Assembly: GCF_001514205.1 (NCBI RefSeq)
Contig: NZ_KQ948787.1
Location: 29,803 to 93,802, forward strand
Source: Streptomyces griseoruber
GTDB lineage: Bacteria; Actinomycetota; Actinomycetes; Streptomycetales; Streptomycetaceae
Reading direction: 5' to 3'
Length of the DNA stretch: 64,000 nt
The notes beneath the pieces are model-generated. The model was not told the DNA's origin. It saw only the letters and a list, made by a program, of their open reading frames with translations, and searched no databases. The position numbers and the translations under genes were made by a program. Positions 53,291-60,482 of the stretch are shown here, piece by piece; within the stretch, counting starts at the first letter, position 1, and each line of letters opens with the position of its first letter.

Positions 53291-54481
53291 ATGTCGCATT
53301 CCTACGCGGCCGTGCTGCGCCTCCCGCACGCCCGCCGCACCTTCGCCGCCGCCCTGCTCGGCAGGCTGTCGTACGGCATCGTCCCGCTGTCCGTGATGCT
53401 CGCCGTGACCCGCGCCTGCGGCTCGTACACCGTCGCGGGCGGGGTGATGGCCCTGTTCGGCGGCACCGCCGTGTTCCTGTCGCCCGCCCGGGCGGCCCTC
53501 GTCGACCGGCACGGCCCCCGCCGGGCGCTCCCCGCGATGAACGCCGCCTACCTCACGCTCCTCGCCCTGCTGACCCTCTGCCTCACCCGCCCCTCCCCGC
53601 TCGTCCTGGCCCCGCTCGCCGCGGCCGCCGGATCCTGCTGTCCCCCGCTCGGGCCGACCATGCGGGCGGTGTGGGGCCGTCTGGCCCCCGACCGGCACCT
53701 GCTCCAGCGCGCCTACAGCCTCGACGGCGTCGCCGAGGAACTCCTCTTCGTCACCGGGCCCCTGCTGGTCGGCGTCCTGGTCGGGTTCGCCCCGCCGGCC
53801 GCCGGGATCCTCCTCGGCGCCGTCCTGATGGGCGCGGGGACGGCCGCCTTCGTGACCTCCCCCGCGGTGCGGGCGGTGCCGCCCGGGAAGGGGGCCGGGC
53901 GGCGCGGCGGAGGCGGCGGGCCGCGCCGGCTCGCGCGGCCGGTGGCCGCCGCCCTGGCCGTGGGGCTCGCGATCGGGGTGGCCGACCTGCTGATCGTGGC
54001 GTTCACCGAGAGCCATGGCTACGGCGGTGCGCACGTGGCCTGGCTGCTGGCGGCGATGTCGGCCGGCAGCGCGGTCGGCGGGCTGGCGCACGGCGCCGTG
54101 TCCTGGCGCGGCGCTCCCGGGGCACGCCTCCCGCTGCTCACGGCGGGCCTCGGGCTGACCCTGTGCGCCGCCGGACTGGCCCCCGGGATCGTCACCCTCG
54201 GGGCGGCCGTCGCGGCCGTCGGGTTCTTCGCGTCGCCGACGATCACCACCGGCTATCTGATGGCCGACGAGAGCGCCGCGCCCGAGGCCCGGGTGCGGGC
54301 CGGGGCCTGGGTCAACACGGCCGTCAACGCGGGCAGCACGGCCGGTACGGCGGTCGCGGGCGCGCTGGCCGGGCGGCTGCCGGTCGCGGGGTGCTTCGCG
54401 CTGACGGGCGCGGTGGTGCTGACGACGGCGGCGGCCGTCACCCTGCGCTCCTACGGGGGTGGCCGTCGCGTGCCCGCGTGA
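53291..54481 (+). CDS. MFS transporter
   Basis: A 396-residue integral membrane protein with about 12 hydrophobic segments and the MFS loop-2-like motif ARAALVDRHGPRRALPAM after the second helix. A basic central loop (PPGKGAGRRGGGGGPRRLARP) separates the two halves. The ATG at 53291 has GAGGAA upstream; the longer frame from 53246 has no family-like sequence. The substrate is unknown; it may be an efflux pump. A strong bidirectional terminator separates it from the convergent absC. Confidence 0.88.
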   Translation: MSHSYAAVLRLPHARRTFAAALLGRLSYGIVPLSVMLAVTRACGSYTVAGGVMALFGGTAVFLSPARAALVDRHGPRRALPAMNAAYLTLLALLTLCLTRPSPLVLAPLAAAAGSCCPPLGPTMRAVWGRLAPDRHLLQRAYSLDGVAEELLFVTGPLLVGVLVGFAPPAAGILLGAVLMGAGTAAFVTSPAVRAVPPGKGAGRRGGGGGPRRLARPVAAALAVGLAIGVADLLIVAFTESHGYGGAHVAWLLAAMSAGSAVGGLAHGAVSWRGAPGARLPLLTAGLGLTLCAAGLAPGIVTLGAAVAAVGFFASPTITTGYLMADESAAPEARVRAGAWVNTAVNAGSTAGTAVAGALAGRLPVAGCFALTGAVVLTTAAAVTLRSYGGGRRVPA

Positions 54482-54502
54482 CCTTCCCGAGGGGGACGAA
54501 CG

Positions 54503-54539
54503 CCGGCGGGCGGAGCCCTGTCCGGGCTCCGCCCGCCGG
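54503..54539. terminator. Bidirectional terminator between MFS gene and absC
   Basis: CCGGCGGGCGGAGCCC (54503-54518) pairs perfectly over 16 bp with GGGCTCCGCCCGCCGG (54524-54539) around a TGTCC loop. Confidence 0.9.
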
Positions 54540-54569
54540 TTGCCCAAGCGTGGTGACGGGCGTCCGTGG

Positions 54570-55046
54570 TTACGGGCGTCCCCGCTGGCCGCGCAGATGC
54601 TCCGCGATCGGCTTCAGGGACTTGTCGAGGTCCACGAGGGCCTCGGGGGAGAGCAGGTCGATGAAGTGCCGGCGCACGGATGCCACATGATGCGGGGCGA
54701 CCTTCATCATGGTCTCCATGCCGTGCTCGGTCAGGACCGCGTAGAGCCCCCGGCGGTCGGACTCGCAGTTCTCGCGCCGGACCAGGTTCGCGTTCTCCAT
54801 GCGGGTGATCTGGTGCGAGAGACGGCTCTTGGACTGGAGGGTGGCGGACGCGAGGTCGCTCATCCGCATCCGGACGTCCTCCGACTCGGAGAGGTTCACC
54901 AGGATCTCGTAGTCGTTCATGGTCAGGCCGAACGGCTGCAGGTCCTTCTCGAGCTGGTACGTCAACAGCCTGTTGACCTCCAGGTGGGTGCGCCAGGCAC
55001 ACTGCTCCGCTTCGGTCAGCCAGCGTGTGGCCGTTTCGGTCTCCAT
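54570..55046 (-). CDS. absC: MarR-family regulator, AbsC-like
   Basis: A 158-residue winged-helix repressor. The DNA-binding part reads LTMNDYEILVNLSES, MSDLASATLQSKSRLSHQIT (recognition helix) and the wing RRENCESDRRGLYAVLT. Sequence and location agree with my memory of AbsC (SCO5405) of S. coelicolor, a zinc-responsive MarR protein that affects antibiotic production; the symbol rests on that memory. A TAGACT -10 box (55058-55053) lies 6 nt before the ATG, suggesting a leaderless message. Confidence 0.85.
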   Translation of the reverse strand: METETATRWLTEAEQCAWRTHLEVNRLLTYQLEKDLQPFGLTMNDYEILVNLSESEDVRMRMSDLASATLQSKSRLSHQITRMENANLVRRENCESDRRGLYAVLTEHGMETMMKVAPHHVASVRRHFIDLLSPEALVDLDKSLKPIAEHLRGQRGRP

Positions 55047-55138
55047 ATGTGAAGTCTACCTAAAATGTTGAAAGGCGAACTAGTGAGGGTGGTGTGACGG
55101 TGCGCACGCGTTCGATGTCACACTCCGCAGACTACCGC

Positions 55139-55960
55139 TCACAGCCCGAAGCGACGCTGGAGGTCACCCAGCTGTCCGGGAAGGCGCGGTACGCCGCTCT
55201 GACCGCCGTGCCCACCCGGGACACCTGGCATTCCGCCCCCGCCGGGCACTCCCGGCTCATGCGGAACGGCCCCCGTGGCCTGCTCCGCCATGAGGGTCTC
55301 GGTCGACTGCAGCAGCACCGTGCCGGCGCCGACGAACTCGAACTGGTGCTCCTCCCCGGAGGCCCCGCCGAGGCCCGTCAGTGCACGTAGACCGCCCATG
55401 ACACCCGTCATGTACCCGTGGTCGTAGTGATGGCACGGGGAGGGGCAGTCGGCCCAGCCGACGAGCGCCTGGGGGTCCACCCGAAGGGGAGGTTCCATGA
55501 ACACCACCGGGCCGTTAGATGCGGCCACGAACTTTCCGGTTCCGATCAGCGTGAGAAATCCCGGCACGATCGACTGCTTGAGGGACAGAGTTGGCTGAAA
55601 AGCGAGCAGATTGCCCGAGCGAATGGTCAGGTTGCCGTCGTCCAGGTCGTACGAATTCACATCGAAGGCCCGGTCGGCGAGGAGCATCTTGCCCGAGCCC
55701 TCCGCCACGACCCAGTCGCTCGCGTGCAGAGGCGAATGGAACGAGGTGCGCACCAGCCGGTCCAGCCGGCCGTGCCCGATGCCGTTGAAGTCGATCGAGC
55801 CGTAGTAGGCGATCATCTTCCCCTTCTGGAGGAACCACTGGCTCCCCTTCAGCTCCACACAGAAGGTGTAGTGGTTGACGTTGTCGTCGACCGGGAGGGT
55901 CATCGGGTCGTACACGGTGGGGCCGGCGGGGCCCGCGCCCGGGCCCGGGTAGTGGCTCAC
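55139..55960 (-). CDS. AIM24-family protein, third of three
   Basis: A 273-residue protein with the AIM24 beta-helix-like domain (VVAEGSGKMLLADRAFDVNSYDL and SLKQSIVPGFLTLIGTGKFVAAS) and a C-terminal Gly/Pro-rich tail (VPGGGGMPGVPGGHGGQSG). The GTG at 55960 (VSHYPGPGAGP) now lies at the left end of the TnpB element. Its present ribosome binding site, GGAGGA (55972-55967 on the minus strand), is inside the element. Before insertion it would have followed the middle AIM24 gene with a TGAGGTGAG-type junction. The function is unknown; AIM24 proteins are also found in mitochondria and in membrane-stress contexts. Confidence 0.85.
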   Translation of the reverse strand: MSHYPGPGAGPAGPTVYDPMTLPVDDNVNHYTFCVELKGSQWFLQKGKMIAYYGSIDFNGIGHGRLDRLVRTSFHSPLHASDWVVAEGSGKMLLADRAFDVNSYDLDDGNLTIRSGNLLAFQPTLSLKQSIVPGFLTLIGTGKFVAASNGPVVFMEPPLRVDPQALVGWADCPSPCHHYDHGYMTGVMGGLRALTGLGGASGEEHQFEFVGAGTVLLQSTETLMAEQATGAVPHEPGVPGGGGMPGVPGGHGGQSGVPRLPGQLGDLQRRFGL

Positions 55961-55978
55961 CTAGTTCCTCCGGGGGTG

Positions 55979-55998
55979 CCCCGGCCTTCAGGCCGGGG
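55979..55998 (+). repeat. Left-end hairpin of the TnpB element
   Basis: CCCCGGCC-TTCA-GGCCGGGG, perfect 8-bp stem, followed by AGGAA. It is closely similar to the right-end hairpin. On the minus strand it lies between the RHH gene and the AIM24 gene and might act as a weak terminator. Confidence 0.8.
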
Positions 55999-56044
55999 AG
56001 GAATCGGACTCCTGCGGAGCAGGGCAGGGAAAGTCGAATCGCCG

Positions 56045-56203
56045 TCAGGGTGATTCGACGTCGGCCACGGCGGCGTCGCGCTCAAGCTCCAGCCGGTAGA
56101 CGATCTCGGAGTTGAGGGACCTGCGGGCGGACCTGGCCTGAGCGGCCAGCCACGCGTGCAGGTCGGCGGGCAGGCGGAGCGTGATGCGCTTCTCTTCATC
56201 CAT
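56045..56203 (-). CDS. Ribbon-helix-helix (Arc-like) DNA-binding protein, divergent from tnpB
   Basis: A 52-residue protein, MDEEKRITLRLPADLHAWLA through LNSEIVYRLELERDA, with the ribbon-helix-helix layout: a beta strand KRITLRLP, helix 1 ADLHAWLAAQARSA, the turn RRS and helix 2 LNSEIVYRLELERD. RHH dimers bind DNA with the paired strands and usually repress their own promoter. A TAATCT -10 box (56215-56210) lies 6 nt before the ATG, so the message is probably leaderless. The gene is inside the TnpB element, reads away from tnpB and shares a 50-bp promoter region with it. It resembles antitoxin-type RHH proteins, but no toxin gene is present. Confidence 0.82.
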   Translation of the reverse strand: MDEEKRITLRLPADLHAWLAAQARSARRSLNSEIVYRLELERDAAVADVESP

Positions 56204-56209
56204 GACCCC

Positions 56210-56247
56210 AGATTAGTGGATTTCGAGTGGCTGGCCAGTGGCATAAT
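56210..56247. promoter_or_regulatory. Divergent tnpB/RHH promoters with three phased AGTGG repeats
   Basis: AGTGG starts at 56215, 56226 and 56237, exactly 11 bp apart, that is, one helical turn. The first overlaps the RHH -10 (TAATCT, minus strand, 56215-56210) and the third abuts the tnpB -10 (CATAAT, 56242-56247). Both -10 boxes are 6 nt from their ATG. A CTGGCCAG palindrome (56231-56238) overlaps the second and third repeats. This is the layout of a cooperative RHH operator blocking both promoters. Confidence 0.65.
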
Positions 56248-56253
56248 GGTGTC

Positions 56254-57558
56254 ATGGCGACACGAGAGGTTTCGGGGGATGCCGGGCACGCCCGGTACAC
56301 CTACCGGCTCCGCGTGTCGTCGACCGCCCGCACCGGCCTCCTCGCCGAGTGGGCGCGCTGCCGGTGGGTGTGGAACGAGTGCGTGGCCATGTCCCGCAAG
56401 ATCCACGCCGCGAACCAGGGCGCCGCCGAGAAGGTGACGTGCGGTCCGGCGCAGCTCGACAAGATGCTGACCGAAGCCCGCGCCGCGATGTCGTGGCTGC
56501 GTGAGGGTGCGTCGGTGCCGCAACAGCAGACCATCCGCGACTTCGCCAAGTCCCGCGCCAAAGCGATCAAGGACGTCAAGGCCCGGCTTCCGATCAAGCA
56601 GCGCGCCGGGATGCCCCGCATCAAGCGCAAGCGCGAGGCGCTGCCCACCATGAACTACACCCAGCGGGGATTCCGGTTGAAGGACGGGCGCCTCCACATC
56701 GCGGGCGGGATCGCCCTGACCATGGTGTGGTCCCGCGACCTCCCGGCCGCCCCCACCAGCGTGCGCGTCTACCAGCACAGCCTTGGGCACTGGTACGCGT
56801 CGTTCGTCGTCGCCACCCAGGTGCAAACGCTCCCGGCCACGGGCGCCGTGCTCGGTGTGGACTGGGGCGTCAAGGAAACCGCCACCACCACGAGCGACGC
56901 CCACGATCTCCCCCACGCCCAGCACGGCAAGCAAGCCGCGCAGCGCCTTGCCCGCCACCAGCGGATGATGGCCCGCCGCCGCCCTGCACGCGGACAGGCC
57001 GCGTCCAAGGGCTACCGGCAGGCACAGGCACAGATGGCGAAGCTGCACAAGAAGGTGGCCCGGCAGCGGCAGGACACCGCCCGCAAATGGGCCAAGTCCG
57101 TCGTCCGTGACCATGACGCGATCGCCGTCGAGGACTTCCGCCCGAAGTTCCTCAGCCGTACCACCATGGCCCGCAAGGCCGCGGACGCGGCGATCGGCGC
57201 CACGAAGACGGCCCTGATCGAGATGGGCCGCAAGCACGCACGGGACATCCGCCTCGTGCATCCTGCGCACACCACCATGGACTGTGCGTCGTGCGGAGCG
57301 AGAACCAAGCACGCACTTCCTCTTTCGGAACGTACCTACACCTGCACCGCGTGCGGAGTCGCATCCCCCAGGGACAAGAACTCCGCCCGCGTGATGCTGG
57401 TCCGGGCTGGTCTCAACCCGGCTGGTGCTGACCGTGTAAGGGCTGGTGGACCGCTGGTCCCCAGCCAACGTGAGCCAGGAATCCCCGTCCTTTGGGGCGG
57501 GGAGGATGTCAAAGCTTCTCCTCCGACGCCTGGACGAACACCGCACCGCTGCCGCTGA
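56254..57558 (+). CDS. tnpB: TnpB, RNA-guided RuvC nuclease of an IS200/IS605-type element
   Basis: A 434-residue protein. The N-terminal half has the OrfB wedge/helical region (YTYRLRVSSTARTGLLAEW, RWVWNECVAMSR). The RuvC domain keeps all three acidic residues, D203 (VLGVDWGVKE), E293 (AIAVEDF) and D374 (SPRDKNSARVM), and a zinc finger with C344, C347, C364 and C367 lies before the last. It should therefore be an active, omegaRNA-guided endonuclease, not a dead derivative. The frame passes the right-end hairpin (57483-57502) and stops 50 bp inside the neighbouring AIM24 gene on the opposite strand, so the last 16 or so residues are host-derived. The ATG at 56254 is probably leaderless. Confidence 0.92.
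   Translation: MATREVSGDAGHARYTYRLRVSSTARTGLLAEWARCRWVWNECVAMSRKIHAANQGAAEKVTCGPAQLDKMLTEARAAMSWLREGASVPQQQTIRDFAKSRAKAIKDVKARLPIKQRAGMPRIKRKREALPTMNYTQRGFRLKDGRLHIAGGIALTMVWSRDLPAAPTSVRVYQHSLGHWYASFVVATQVQTLPATGAVLGVDWGVKETATTTSDAHDLPHAQHGKQAAQRLARHQRMMARRRPARGQAASKGYRQAQAQMAKLHKKVARQRQDTARKWAKSVVRDHDAIAVEDFRPKFLSRTTMARKAADAAIGATKTALIEMGRKHARDIRLVHPAHTTMDCASCGARTKHALPLSERTYTCTACGVASPRDKNSARVMLVRAGLNPAGADRVRAGGPLVPSQREPGIPVLWGGEDVKASPPTPGRTPHRCR
57483..57502 (+). repeat. Right-end hairpin of the TnpB element (omegaRNA 3' part)
   Basis: CCCCGTCC-TTTG-GGGCGGGG with one G-T pair, followed by AGGATG and the insertion boundary. In this family the RNA made from the right end ends with the guide taken from the flanking DNA; here the guide would begin TCAAAGCTTCTCC, the 3' end of the adjacent AIM24 gene. 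Confidence 0.7.
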
Positions 57559-58159
57559 GCTCCAGTTGGAACGCCTCGCCGGAGCCGCGCCCCACCATGT
57601 CCCGCCAGCCGAGCGCCGTCGACAGCTTGTTGCGGACGTCGCCGTGATGGGCGACGTAGGCCTGCGGATCGACGTGGACCGGGCGCTGCGGGGTGATCGG
57701 GATCTCGAAGACCCCGCCGTGGGCCATCACGGCGACCGCGCCCTGCCCCTTGAGGGTGGTGGTGAACAGGCCCTGGCCGCTGATCTGGCCCCGGACCATG
57801 CCCATGACCCCGCCCTGGGAGCCCAGGAACATCGTGCCCTGCTGGAGGGTGCCCTCGAAGGCGAGCAGCCGGTCCGCCTCGACGTACAGGGTGTCCCCGG
57901 TGAGCCGGATGACCTGGACGTGGTGGCCGCCGTGCCCGAAGAGGACCGTACCGCTGCCCTCGACCGTCATCAGCGGGGTGTCCTCGTTGGCCAGCCGCCG
58001 GCCGATCATGGACGTCACACCGCCCTGGCCGCCCTGCATGTTGGGGGTGAAGGAGACCTCGCCGCGGTACGCCAGCATGGCGCCGCGCTGACTGAACAGC
58101 CGCTGGCCCGGCACGACCGTCGCCTCGACCATTTTGGAGTTGATCTCTCGGAAGGTCAC
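57509..58159 (-). CDS. AIM24-family protein, second of three
   Basis: A 216-residue AIM24 protein beginning TFREINSKMVEATVVPGQRL, with internal repeats of the form EGSGTVLFGHGGHHVQVIRL and AFEGTLQQGTMFLGSQGGVMGM. The GTG start at 58159 sits in TGAGGTGACC directly after the first AIM24 gene's TGA, so the two are coupled. The stop (TGA, 57511-57509) coincides with the right boundary of the TnpB element, which has split the operon exactly after this codon. The protein is complete (it ends ASEEKL). No function is known. Confidence 0.87.
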   Translation of the reverse strand: MTFREINSKMVEATVVPGQRLFSQRGAMLAYRGEVSFTPNMQGGQGGVTSMIGRRLANEDTPLMTVEGSGTVLFGHGGHHVQVIRLTGDTLYVEADRLLAFEGTLQQGTMFLGSQGGVMGMVRGQISGQGLFTTTLKGQGAVAVMAHGGVFEIPITPQRPVHVDPQAYVAHHGDVRNKLSTALGWRDMVGRGSGEAFQLELSGSGAVFVQASEEKL

Positions 58160-58160
58160 C

Positions 58161-58793
58161 TCAGACGTCCCCCGCGATCGTGTTGCGCTCGCTCGGCTGG
58201 ACGTACACCAGGCCGTCCCCCTCGAAGCGGATCTGGAAGGCCTCGCCGCCGCCCTCGCCCAGCAACGTGCGGAACGTCACACCGGACTGGAAGGACTGAC
58301 GGACATTGCCCTGGTGCGCGATGTACGCCCCCGGGTCGACGGTCAGCGGGTACTGCGGGCTGACCCGCAGCACGACGGCCGGTCCGTCGGAGGTGATGGC
58401 CGCCTGGCCGTGCCCCTCCACCGTCGTCGTGAACAGTCCGTTGCCCTGGGAGGCGCCGCGCAGGCCGGTGAAGCTCGTCCCCGTCCGCAGGCCCGCGTCC
58501 GTGGCGAGCAGGTTGCTCGACTCCACGAACAGCTTGTCTCCCTGGAGGCTGACGAGGTTGATCTCGGAGGCGCGGTCGGCGAACCAGCACGTCCCCTGTC
58601 CCCTCACCTCCATCACGGTCATCTGCTCGCCGGTGAGCCGCCGGGTCACCATCCCCCGGATCCCCTCACCGCCGCCACTGAGCTTCTTGAAGGCCATCTG
58701 ACCGTCGTACGCGACCATCGAGCCGTTCTTCGCCTTCACGGCGTCCCCGGTCATGTCGACGGCGAGCACCTTGCTGCCTTGCAGTCGGAACAT
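58161..58793 (-). CDS. AIM24-family protein, first of three
   Basis: A 210-residue AIM24 protein beginning MFRLQGSKVLAVDMTGDAVK, with GGGEGIRGMVTRRLTGEQMT and VRGQGTCWFADRASEINLV. It is the promoter-proximal gene of the three-gene operon and shares the same fold and repeat pattern as the other two, from which it probably arose by duplication. ATG at 58793; a GTG at 58799 is an alternative. It is divergent from the DUF3817 gene. Confidence 0.87.
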   Translation of the reverse strand: MFRLQGSKVLAVDMTGDAVKAKNGSMVAYDGQMAFKKLSGGGEGIRGMVTRRLTGEQMTVMEVRGQGTCWFADRASEINLVSLQGDKLFVESSNLLATDAGLRTGTSFTGLRGASQGNGLFTTTVEGHGQAAITSDGPAVVLRVSPQYPLTVDPGAYIAHQGNVRQSFQSGVTFRTLLGEGGGEAFQIRFEGDGLVYVQPSERNTIAGDV

Positions 58794-58969
58794 CGCCACG
58801 CTGCGAAGGTAGCGGCCCCGCGGGTGCGCCGAACAGCACCTGTGGATGGAGAACGACCCTGAGCGCACCCCTAGGTGACAGGTTTGCCACAATGGACGAA
58901 TGCTTGTGCGTACGTTCACAAGCGAACCGACCGACGTAGTCCCCCCGAAGTCCCATCGAAGGTGACCCC

Positions 58970-59323
58970 GTGGACCTGAAGACCGCCTCCGCCCTCCGCC
59001 GCCTCCGTCTGGTCTCCGCCCCGGAGGCCGTCTCGTTCCTGCTGCTGCTCGTCTGTTCGGTGCTGAAGCGGACCACGGACTTCAACGCGGTGCCCGTGAT
59101 GGGCATGGTCCACGGCATCCTGTTCGTCCTGTACGTCCTGTTCTGGGCGGACGCCTGGAACCGCGCCAAGTGGCCCCTGCGGACGGCCGCCCTCTACTTC
59201 GTCCTCTCCGTCCTGCCGACCGGCGGCTTCTTCGCCGAGCGCAGGCTGCGCCGTGAGGCCGAGACCGCCGTCGACGCGGCCATCGCCTCCCGCGCCCGCA
59301 AGGAAGGCGTGGTGAACGCGTGA
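58970..59323 (+). CDS. DUF3817 membrane protein
   Basis: A 117-residue protein with three hydrophobic segments (about residues 18-34, 42-60 and 72-92) and the conserved LRRLRLVSAPEAVSFLLLL, VHGILFVLYVLFWADAW and LPTGGFFAERRLRRE typical of DUF3817. The function is unknown. GTG start at 58970 with GAAGGTG upstream. Its stop overlaps the GTG of the next gene (GTGA), so the two are co-translated. A second DUF3817 gene lies 3 kb downstream. Confidence 0.87.
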   Translation: MDLKTASALRRLRLVSAPEAVSFLLLLVCSVLKRTTDFNAVPVMGMVHGILFVLYVLFWADAWNRAKWPLRTAALYFVLSVLPTGGFFAERRLRREAETAVDAAIASRARKEGVVNA

Positions 59324-59613
59324 TCGTCGCCTTCTCCGTCACCCCGCTCGGCGTCGGCGAGGACGTGGGGGAGTACGTCGCCGACGCCGTCCGGGTGGTC
59401 CGCGCGTCCGGCCTGCCCCATCGCACGGACGCCATGTTCACCTCCGTCGAGGGCGACTGGGACGAGGTCATGGACGTCGTCCGGCGCGCCGTGGCCGCCG
59501 TGGAGGCGCGCGCCCCCCGTGTCTCCCTCGTCCTCAAGGCGGACATCCGCCCGGGTGTGACGGACGGTCTGACCTCGAAGGTGGAGACGGTGGAGCGGTA
59601 CCTGGCGGACTGA
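59320..59613 (+). CDS. MTH1187-family thiamine-binding protein
   Basis: A 97-residue ferredoxin-like protein of the YqgV/MTH1187 family, beginning MIVAFSVTPLGVGEDVGEYV and containing MFTSVEGDWDEVMDVVRRAV and LVLKADIRPG. Members bind thiamine or hydroxymethylpyrimidine-like ligands. The GTG at 59320 overlaps the DUF3817 stop. It is convergent with the TetR gene. Confidence 0.9.
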   Translation: MIVAFSVTPLGVGEDVGEYVADAVRVVRASGLPHRTDAMFTSVEGDWDEVMDVVRRAVAAVEARAPRVSLVLKADIRPGVTDGLTSKVETVERYLAD

Positions 59614-59657
59614 GGGGTCCCGGGAGCGGGTCCGGGAGGAAGCGTCCGCGGGGCGGC

Positions 59658-60311
59658 TCACCGCCGCGCGGACGCCCGCCGCAGGTACTGCCGCACCGCC
59701 CGCTGGGCCACCGGGCCGAGTTCCTCCAGGGCGGCGACCAGGAGGCCCAGCTGTTCCAGGGCGTCCAGCGCGGAGGTGGCGCCGGCCGCGTCGACCCCTT
59801 CGTACAGTTCGATCCCGACGAACGAGGCCGCGACGGCGCGGGCGAGCCCCGGGGGGTCGGTGAACTCCCCGAACGGGGTGCCGGCGAGGACGCGTTCGAG
59901 GACCTTCTCGATCTCCGTGATCCACAGGTCGAGGCCCGCCGCCGTGGCCGGGCCGAGCGTCGCGTGGGTCGGGGCGCCGGCCAGCAGCTGGCCGAGGAGT
60001 GCCACATGACCGCCCGCACGCTCGAGGTCGTGGATCTCACGCCCCAGGGCGAGCAGTTCGGTGAGCGAGGCGACGGTGGCGAGACGGGGCCGGTAGCGCG
60101 CCACCGTGCGCTCGGCGCCGTAGCGGCAGGCCGCCGCGAGCAGTTCGTCCACCGAGCCGAAGTGGTAGAAGACCAGCGCCTGGTTGACGCCGGCGGTCGC
60201 GGCGATCGTACGTGCCGACGCCTTGGCGATGCCCTGCTCGGTGAGCGTGCGCAGGGTGCCTTCCAGCAGCTTGGTCCTGGTGTCCGGGCCGGTCCTCGGG
60301 GCGGGGCTCAA
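59658..60311 (-). CDS. TetR-family transcriptional regulator
   Basis: A 217-residue repressor with an N-terminal helix-turn-helix (LTEQGIAKASARTIAATAGV, NQALVFYHFGSVDELLAAAC) and a helical ligand-binding domain. The TTG at 60311 has GGAGG 8 bp upstream; no ATG or GTG fits. Two palindromes with TTGAGC half-sites at 60483-60545 are probable operators. Between the gene and the operators is a 31-codon reading frame. The ligand is unknown. Confidence 0.9.
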   Translation of the reverse strand: MSPAPRTGPDTRTKLLEGTLRTLTEQGIAKASARTIAATAGVNQALVFYHFGSVDELLAAACRYGAERTVARYRPRLATVASLTELLALGREIHDLERAGGHVALLGQLLAGAPTHATLGPATAAGLDLWITEIEKVLERVLAGTPFGEFTDPPGLARAVAASFVGIELYEGVDAAGATSALDALEQLGLLVAALEELGPVAQRAVRQYLRRASARR

Positions 60312-60363
60312 TCGGGTGCCTCCGTGCGCGGAGAATGGTCGATACGGGTGAAATGCGAGTGAA

Positions 60364-60459
60364 TTACAGGCCCCACCGGTGGCGCTGCGAAGGGTCCTGT
60401 GTTCGCGCCCGGACCTCGTCGAGGCGGACCCGGGTCCCCGCCTCCGTGTAGATCGTCAT
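60364..60459 (-). CDS. Possible 31-residue small protein upstream of tetR
   Basis: ATG at 60459 to TAA at 60366-60364, 31 codons: it begins MTIYTEAGTRVRLDEVRART and ends RHRWGL. GGGGGA lies 5 bp upstream of the ATG, a good ribosome binding site, and third positions are mostly G or C. It lies between the palindromic operators and tetR on the same strand, so it could be the first gene of a TetR-controlled transcript. I do not recognise it. Confidence 0.45.
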   Translation of the reverse strand: MTIYTEAGTRVRLDEVRARTQDPSQRHRWGL

Positions 60460-60482
60460 ATGAATCCCCCAGGTCGGGGCAT

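Larger units (their letters stand above)
55962..57508 (+). mobile_element. IS200/IS605-type TnpB element without TnpA, carrying an RHH gene
   Basis: About 1,547 bp inserted between two AIM24 genes. Both ends carry a GC hairpin followed by GGGGAGGA: CCCCGGCC-TTCA-GGCCGGGG at 55979-55998 and CCCCGTCC-TTTG-GGGCGGGG at 57483-57502, the second overlapping the tnpB 3' end as the right end/omegaRNA region does in this family. Boundaries were deduced from the parallel AIM24 gene junction at 58157-58163 (TGAGGTGA): removing 55962-57508 restores the same TGAGGTGAG junction. They could shift by one base, because a T is shared. No TnpA is present, so the element would need one in trans. Confidence 0.8.

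Noticed and set aside
56045..56203. Antitoxin of a toxin-antitoxin pair
   Set aside because: The RHH protein resembles antitoxins, but no toxin frame accompanies it; the only partner is tnpB.
56301..56651. Minus-strand frame of 116 codons inside tnpB
   Set aside because: tnpB has full family motifs in the plus frame; the antisense frame has none and lies upstream of the RHH promoter in the wrong context.
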